Positions 48,295 to 52,776 of a DNA stretch of 52,776 nt are shown piece by piece; position 1 is the first letter of the stretch, and each line of letters starts with the position of its first letter. The position numbers and the translations under genes were made by a program. The stretch comes from Candidatus Woesebacteria bacterium RIFCSPHIGHO2_02_FULL_42_20 (lineage in GTDB: Bacteria > Patescibacteriota > Microgenomatia > UBA8517). The stretch spans positions 122,882-175,657 of the forward strand of contig MGGS01000001.1 in the NCBI GenBank assembly GCA_001792535.1, written 5' to 3'. The notes beneath the pieces were generated by a model, which ran no database searches, had not been told where the DNA came from, and saw only the letters and a list, made by a program, of their open reading frames with translations.

Positions 48295-50031
48295 ATGGGC
48301 AGAATCGACATAGATAGAAGAGCACTTTTCAATCCAAGGGTTTGGACTACTGCAATAACAGGAGCAGTGTCGAATGTCGAGCAAACAGCTTTACTCAAAG
48401 AAGAACACTTTCTAGCTCTAACAATAGAAAAACATCTGGGCTTAAACGGGAACCAAATCCGTCTGAAAATGATATTTCCACATCACGATCTTACCCCTGA
48501 GGCAATGAAAATTATAAATAAGGATAATATAGACATTCTATTGGGCGAGGTCGAGGCACGATCTCTTGTTGATTCACTAACTACGCCAATTGAAAAGATA
48601 AAAGGCACTGATGTAGCAACACGAGCCACAAGTCCAGGCATAGGCAGCACAACAGAAAGCCGACAATTTGACGCAGAACAAAAACGAAAATTAATTAACG
48701 ACGGGTACACAATAGTGACTACAGACGGTAACAAAAATATTCTACACTTCGATGGCTCGAAATCCGATTCCGCACTACTTGGAATTGTAGGCGGGCTAGT
48801 TTTAGTCGGCGGAGTCATAGGCTCCGTTTTTGACAGATACACACACGACGGCAAATTTTCCAGGAGAGGATTTATTCTAGGTGCAGCAGTAACTACGGCT
48901 AGCAGTGTCATGATCTACCAGGCATACAATTTCTTGTCCAAACCGGGAACTGATAGAAATTCGCTTGACGAAGCGGGCTTGAAACTACTAAAAGAGGTAG
49001 AGAACGTTATAAACGATCCAGTATTTATAGGTTTCTACGAAGGAGTGGGTACACTAAGAAGCAAAGTGATGGCGCAAAACACTTGGCAAACAATCGCAAG
49101 AAGTGCCAACAAGAGTGAAGGGACACCTACAAAAATTCTTTTCAACGCAGGAAGCGGGCACGGGGAAGCGATGGATGAGTTTCTGAAAGGACCGGAAGCC
49201 CTAACAATAGAAATAAGCGTGTACGCTGACAGGCTAGTCGACGAAACATTAAACAGACTACTGGACAACGATCAGAACGAGGAAGCTGTACTCCGTCAGA
49301 TGGCTCTGTATAGTCGGCTTTTCTCCGAACCACACCAGGTCGGCCCATATAACACTTTAACTAATGGTGTAGATGAAGGGAAAATCCCCAATTCCGCGCG
49401 GACAATTCTTATCAACAGAATTTTCAAAAAGCTTAAAGCACATGAAGCCAAAGAGGAACAAAAAAAACACAACAGAAGATTCATAATTTTAGACAGATTG
49501 CTCACAGAGCTTCTGAAAGACGAGTTGGAGGTGGATACAATGTTAGTCGAGGTTGAAAAATCCGTTTCGGGTAGAGATGTGCCCCAAAAGATTGCCTACA
49601 TTAGTCTTCCAAATAGTCAGATTCCTACAATCACCAGCCAGAAAGAAATAACATGGATAAGTAACGGAAGAATGATCAGTGGTCCAGCAATTTTCAGAGG
49701 GCTGTCGCATCCCGCTACTAGAATGTTCACGTACGACCCTGTAATACAAAGGATAAGAACTGCAGACTCAATCTACCTGTATAGGAACACTTGGAGTCAA
49801 CCTAAAATTGAAGAATTCATACTTTTGAAAAACACGGATGGCGCGGCCATTACTCCGTGTAAATCAATTGTGTTTCAAGGTTATGGTGTGGAGCAGACAT
49901 TGTCGGGTGGTAACATAGTAACCCACACCACTCAACCAGATATGTCAGACCAGGACGTCTATGCACCGCTTAACCTAAACAGATCACAAGATCCAAACGA
50001 GATAAATCTCATTCAAGTGCTGAAGTCATAA
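48295..50031 (+). CDS. Membrane protein of unknown function with internal twin-arginine-like motif (578 aa)
   Basis: Residues 1-155 are soluble and alpha/beta (LTIEKHLGLNGNQIRLKMIFPHHDLTPEAMKIINKDNIDILLGEVEARSL). Two membrane segments follow (about 160-179 and 193-213), with the sequence KFSRRGFILGAAVTTASS between them: SRRGF is a Tat-type motif, here internal. The large C-terminal region (about 230-578) contains KILFNAGSGHGEAMDEFLKGPEALTIEISVYADR, followed by a charged helix and a beta-rich end. I recognise no family. TraB- or ChaN-like resemblance in the GHG segment is superficial. Confidence 0.65.
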   Translation: MGRIDIDRRALFNPRVWTTAITGAVSNVEQTALLKEEHFLALTIEKHLGLNGNQIRLKMIFPHHDLTPEAMKIINKDNIDILLGEVEARSLVDSLTTPIEKIKGTDVATRATSPGIGSTTESRQFDAEQKRKLINDGYTIVTTDGNKNILHFDGSKSDSALLGIVGGLVLVGGVIGSVFDRYTHDGKFSRRGFILGAAVTTASSVMIYQAYNFLSKPGTDRNSLDEAGLKLLKEVENVINDPVFIGFYEGVGTLRSKVMAQNTWQTIARSANKSEGTPTKILFNAGSGHGEAMDEFLKGPEALTIEISVYADRLVDETLNRLLDNDQNEEAVLRQMALYSRLFSEPHQVGPYNTLTNGVDEGKIPNSARTILINRIFKKLKAHEAKEEQKKHNRRFIILDRLLTELLKDELEVDTMLVEVEKSVSGRDVPQKIAYISLPNSQIPTITSQKEITWISNGRMISGPAIFRGLSHPATRMFTYDPVIQRIRTADSIYLYRNTWSQPKIEEFILLKNTDGAAITPCKSIVFQGYGVEQTLSGGNIVTHTTQPDMSDQDVYAPLNLNRSQDPNEINLIQVLKS

Positions 50032-50043
50032 TTTCTCTTTTGT

Positions 50044-50072
50044 TGACACTCACTCTTTATTGATTTATCTTT
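50044..50072 (+). promoter_or_regulatory. Promoter of the 179-aa gene
   Basis: TTGACA (50044-50049), 17-base spacer, TATCTT (50067-50072), about 22 bases before the ATG at 50095. Confidence 0.6.
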
Positions 50073-50094
50073 AAATTAGGTAAACTTTGCGCCA

Positions 50095-50634
50095 ATGCCC
50101 AAAAAGGTTTTTGTTGCTTTCATAGTTGTATCGATCGTGTCACTTGGCATGGTAATGGTGTACCTATACCAAAAATCAAGGACTCTTGAACAAAAGACCG
50201 CAAAGATTCAATATTCTCAGGCAGTACTTTACGACCAAAGCGGAAGAAACATCTACAGTTATTCAATTACATGGAATGGGGAACCAGTCGCCCAAACTGC
50301 CGACATTAGCCAATTTAAAGAAATAAAGAGTGAGGGAACAAAAATATACGCCTTTACACCTTCAAACCAAAAGCTTCTGGTTGCTCTCCAAGGAAAGCTT
50401 CGGAAGATTGACGCAATCAAAAAGGAAGTAATCATTTCCTCTGAAAATGATGAGGAATTGTTGAGTTTGATGGACTGTGACATAAAATACTCCTATACTG
50501 ACCAAAACTTGGCGTTAGAACTCGAAAATGTTGGTTTAGATGACACTAGAATAAAAATTGGTTCCATGGTTACCTTTAACCCACCACGTTATGAAAATGC
50601 TAAATGCGTATTCATGATTAGGGGGGGTCAATAA
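50095..50634 (+). CDS. Membrane-anchored protein of unknown function (179 aa)
   Basis: One N-terminal membrane helix (about 4-26) precedes an exported alpha/beta domain with YSITWNGEPVAQTADISQFKEIKSEGTKIYAFTP and two Cys (MDCDIKYSY and AKCVFMI). KKEVIISSENDEELLSLMD looks like an OB- or barrel-type pattern, a guess only. It precedes the large secreted protein by 12 bases and may be cotranscribed. Confidence 0.6.
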   Translation: MPKKVFVAFIVVSIVSLGMVMVYLYQKSRTLEQKTAKIQYSQAVLYDQSGRNIYSYSITWNGEPVAQTADISQFKEIKSEGTKIYAFTPSNQKLLVALQGKLRKIDAIKKEVIISSENDEELLSLMDCDIKYSYTDQNLALELENVGLDDTRIKIGSMVTFNPPRYENAKCVFMIRGGQ

Positions 50635-50646
50635 ATTAATTCTAAT

Positions 50647-52776
50647 ATGAAATTAACATTATTAAGACTTTTCGTGTTGTTTACTTCGGTCATCATTTCA
50701 ACTTCAATAACTCCGCCTGAAGCACTGGCTACATGCACTGATCCAGGATGCTCTTCCTCTGGGGGTCCGTGGTGCAGTTCAGTTTCATATGGGAGCGTAT
50801 GTGAATCCGATCCGATGTCAGGAGGAAATCTGAAACGCAAAGAAGTCGATAACTCACTTTGCGGAAACTCGTGTGGTGGAGCGGAACCCTTTTGTACATG
50901 GAGCACTTATTGGACAGCTGAATGTGGTACCTGCTGCGACGGGGGAGGAGGCAACCAAACACCGGTCGGGTGGCACGATGAATACGCCGGTAGCCAACCT
51001 CCAGCAAATTGCCGGGCTTTTGGCTGGGGTGTCGACCCTGATGATAGAAACGCTGATGTAAATATCCGCATTCTTTCTGACGGAGCCAGTGTGTGGAGTG
51101 GTGTTGCCAATGTCGCAAGGGGTGACTTAACCAGCTATTGCCCCGGAGGTACATGCTCATTTTCCGTTGACTTAAACGGGAGGATAACGACAGGAGTAAA
51201 TCATACGATTACCGCTCAAGCCCAAGATATAAACGACAGCTCATGGTATAACCTTTTAGGAACACCAAAAACTCTCAACTGTACTGCAGTCAACAATGCT
51301 TCTTGTATCTCCAATAATATTCCCGGCACCATGCAAACTAATGAAACTAGAGCTGTCTCGGTCACAGTAAACAATAACGGCGACACAACTTGGACAGCGG
51401 CCAGCAATTACAAGTTGGGGTCCCAAGATCCTCAAGACAATATGGTTTGGGGTTTGAGCAGTGTAAACCTACCCGCCACAACCAACCCCGGGCAAAATAT
51501 AACTTTCAATTTTAATATCACTGCACCTTCTACTCCCGGGACTTACTCGAGCAGATGGAGAATGTTTCAAAAAGGAGTGGAATGGTTCGGAGCAACCTGC
51601 GGGCCGGGTACAGTTACCGTAAATGCAGCAGCACCTCCGGAATCCTGCACCATCAACATCCAGAACTTAAGCGTTGACCAGGGATCAGCCACCACAATGG
51701 CTGCCTCAACAAGTGAAGCTAACGGAACAATCAGCCAAGTTACATTCAGCTCTTCAAATACGGGGGTTGCTACTGCCACGTCGCCGGATAATTCCTCTCC
51801 ATTTAGCTCGACGATAACGGGTGTTTTCCTCGGGCTATCCAACATTACTGCCAGAGGATTTATGAGCGGAGTAGAGCGATGCTCAGACACGGCAGCGGTC
51901 ACCGTAAACCCACCCGGATGCGACGTTGGAGTGACACTATCCACAAACCCTTTGATCGGGACAGCGCCTCTTAATAATGTTGATCTGACAGGCGACGTCA
52001 GCGGATCAATTAGCGGAAATATCAGATACCGTTTTGATTGCACAAATGACGGGACTTACGAGCATGATGTGGTAAATTCAAGCGATCCTTATACAGCCGA
52101 CAACCTTTGTAACTATGCATCGGCTGGAAATTACACCGCTTATGTAAGAGTCGACAGAGGAGGATGTAGCGCAAGTGATACTGCAACAGTAAGTGTTGGA
52201 GGCGCGCCGGTTTGCAGCACGCCGACGCCACGAGACCCACCGGCCCCCAGCTGCGATTCCGGAGGCGGCAATGGCCAAATCACCTGGCGATGGGATGCGG
52301 TTGTAGGTGCCAACGAATATGAGATTGACATTTACAACAGTGGGGGAACCAGGATTATTAATAATGACTGGCAGTCTGCAGCCAGTTTTGGTTGCGCAGG
52401 TGGGGGGACCTGCAGTTATACAACCAACCACTCCGCAGGATCATACTATTCACAAGTACGAGCTCGCGGTGCTTGCGCTGCCGGCGGCTGGTCGACTTCA
52501 AATACTGTAACAGTCAACACTTGCGGAGGGCCGACTCTTTCCGTAATACTAACTCCCAATCCGTCAAGCGGAGCACCGCCACTAAATAATATTAATTTAA
52601 CCGGAGACGTTTCGGGCACCGCAACTGGCAACATCAGATACCGTTTTGATTGTACTAATGACGGGACTTATGAACATGACGTGACAAATTCAAGCGATCC
52701 TTATACCGCCTCTAACCTTTGCAGTTACGCATCAGCAGGAACCTACACTGCACGAGTCAGGGTTGACAGAGAAAGC
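50647..52776 (+). CDS. Large secreted Cys-rich protein with NBR1-Ig-like, Big-like, PKD-like and FnIII-like domains; truncated by window end
   Basis: The frame is open for 710 codons to the window edge. A signal peptide (about 1-28, ending EALA) is followed by a Cys-rich region (29-110, with CGTCCDGGGG). Then come an NBR1-type Ig-like domain (about 218-320: ETRAVSVTVNNNGDTTWTAA...NYKLGSQDP), a Big-like domain (about 330-420), a PKD-like domain (425-519), an FnIII-like domain (about 522-624) and a second PKD-like domain (627 onward). The two PKD-like units are near-identical, including RYRFDCTNDGTYEHDV. The likely role is adhesion or surface structure, with disulfides stabilised by a DsbA-like system. 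Confidence 0.85.
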   Translation, partial: MKLTLLRLFVLFTSVIISTSITPPEALATCTDPGCSSSGGPWCSSVSYGSVCESDPMSGGNLKRKEVDNSLCGNSCGGAEPFCTWSTYWTAECGTCCDGGGGNQTPVGWHDEYAGSQPPANCRAFGWGVDPDDRNADVNIRILSDGASVWSGVANVARGDLTSYCPGGTCSFSVDLNGRITTGVNHTITAQAQDINDSSWYNLLGTPKTLNCTAVNNASCISNNIPGTMQTNETRAVSVTVNNNGDTTWTAASNYKLGSQDPQDNMVWGLSSVNLPATTNPGQNITFNFNITAPSTPGTYSSRWRMFQKGVEWFGATCGPGTVTVNAAAPPESCTINIQNLSVDQGSATTMAASTSEANGTISQVTFSSSNTGVATATSPDNSSPFSSTITGVFLGLSNITARGFMSGVERCSDTAAVTVNPPGCDVGVTLSTNPLIGTAPLNNVDLTGDVSGSISGNIRYRFDCTNDGTYEHDVVNSSDPYTADNLCNYASAGNYTAYVRVDRGGCSASDTATVSVGGAPVCSTPTPRDPPAPSCDSGGGNGQITWRWDAVVGANEYEIDIYNSGGTRIINNDWQSAASFGCAGGGTCSYTTNHSAGSYYSQVRARGACAAGGWSTSNTVTVNTCGGPTLSVILTPNPSSGAPPLNNINLTGDVSGTATGNIRYRFDCTNDGTYEHDVTNSSDPYTASNLCSYASAGTYTARVRVDRES

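Noticed and set aside
1-52776. CRISPR arrays, rRNA genes, replication origin
   Set aside because: Looked for on both strands; no regularly spaced repeats, rRNA segments or DnaA-box clusters were seen.

Overview
The window looks like part of a Patescibacteria/CPR chromosome, most likely Microgenomates-like; this is inferred from gene content, not from a marker tree. Genes are short, tightly packed and often overlap. TGA is used as stop (for example 3374-3376), which argues against the recoded Gracilibacteria/Absconditabacteria. Several housekeeping proteins lack optional domains: ThrRS without TGS, PheT without the OB-fold insert, and trigger factor without the PPIase domain. There is also a complete type IV pilus locus, PT/SP-rich secreted proteins and several families I cannot name. 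No biosynthetic operons are seen.

Layout. 1-1.6 kb: a truncated serine recombinase on the minus strand, GC-rich palindromic repeats around a small unknown gene, and a fragment of tRNA-Pro beside the intact tRNA. 1.6-12.1 kb: eight tRNA genes (Pro, Gly, Arg, Lys, Leu, Val, Ala among them are listed individually) mixed with a DsbA-like protein, a lysozyme-like protein, a methyltransferase, a DUF192 protein, a Y-family polymerase with a small partner, a lamin-tail surface protein, an aberrant Nramp-like transporter, an alpha/beta hydrolase, a PF04020 membrane protein, a leaderless microprotein and a short trigger factor. Counting strictly, seven intact tRNAs were found. 12.1-19.6 kb: accessory genes, including a PH-domain protein, an ABC exporter, an HD phosphohydrolase, a zincin, a shortened MazG-like protein, an HNH nuclease, a PD-(D/E)XK nuclease and unknowns.

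19.6-25.6 kb: thrS-infC-rpmI-rplT-pheS-pheT, the same order as in E. coli. Here it is preceded by a strong promoter, a 12-codon leader peptide with five consecutive Thr codons, and mutually exclusive antiterminator/terminator hairpins. I read this as ribosome-mediated attenuation answering to charged tRNA-Thr, which could control the whole translation operon. 25.6-34.9 kb: a class A penicillin-binding protein, tyrS, a 33-residue membrane microprotein, recG, a putative lipoprotein of unknown function, and rpmF-nusB-rnc-rpsP-khpA.

34.9-47.1 kb, minus strand: a continuous type IV pilus locus transcribed pilB-pilT-pilC-major pilin-pilD-minor pilins-pilX-like-pilM-pilN-pilO. 47.1-52.8 kb, plus strand: a degenerate cupredoxin-like protein, a short promoter-to-terminator transcription unit, a pair of unknown membrane-linked proteins (one with a twin-arginine-like motif between two membrane segments), and a large Cys-rich secreted protein with repeated Ig/PKD-type domains that runs off the end.

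A recurring pattern: many first genes of transcription units have the -10 box only 6-8 bases before the start codon, which suggests common leaderless mRNAs. Two compact promoter-to-terminator units (about 4.2 and 47.6 kb) are candidate small RNAs.
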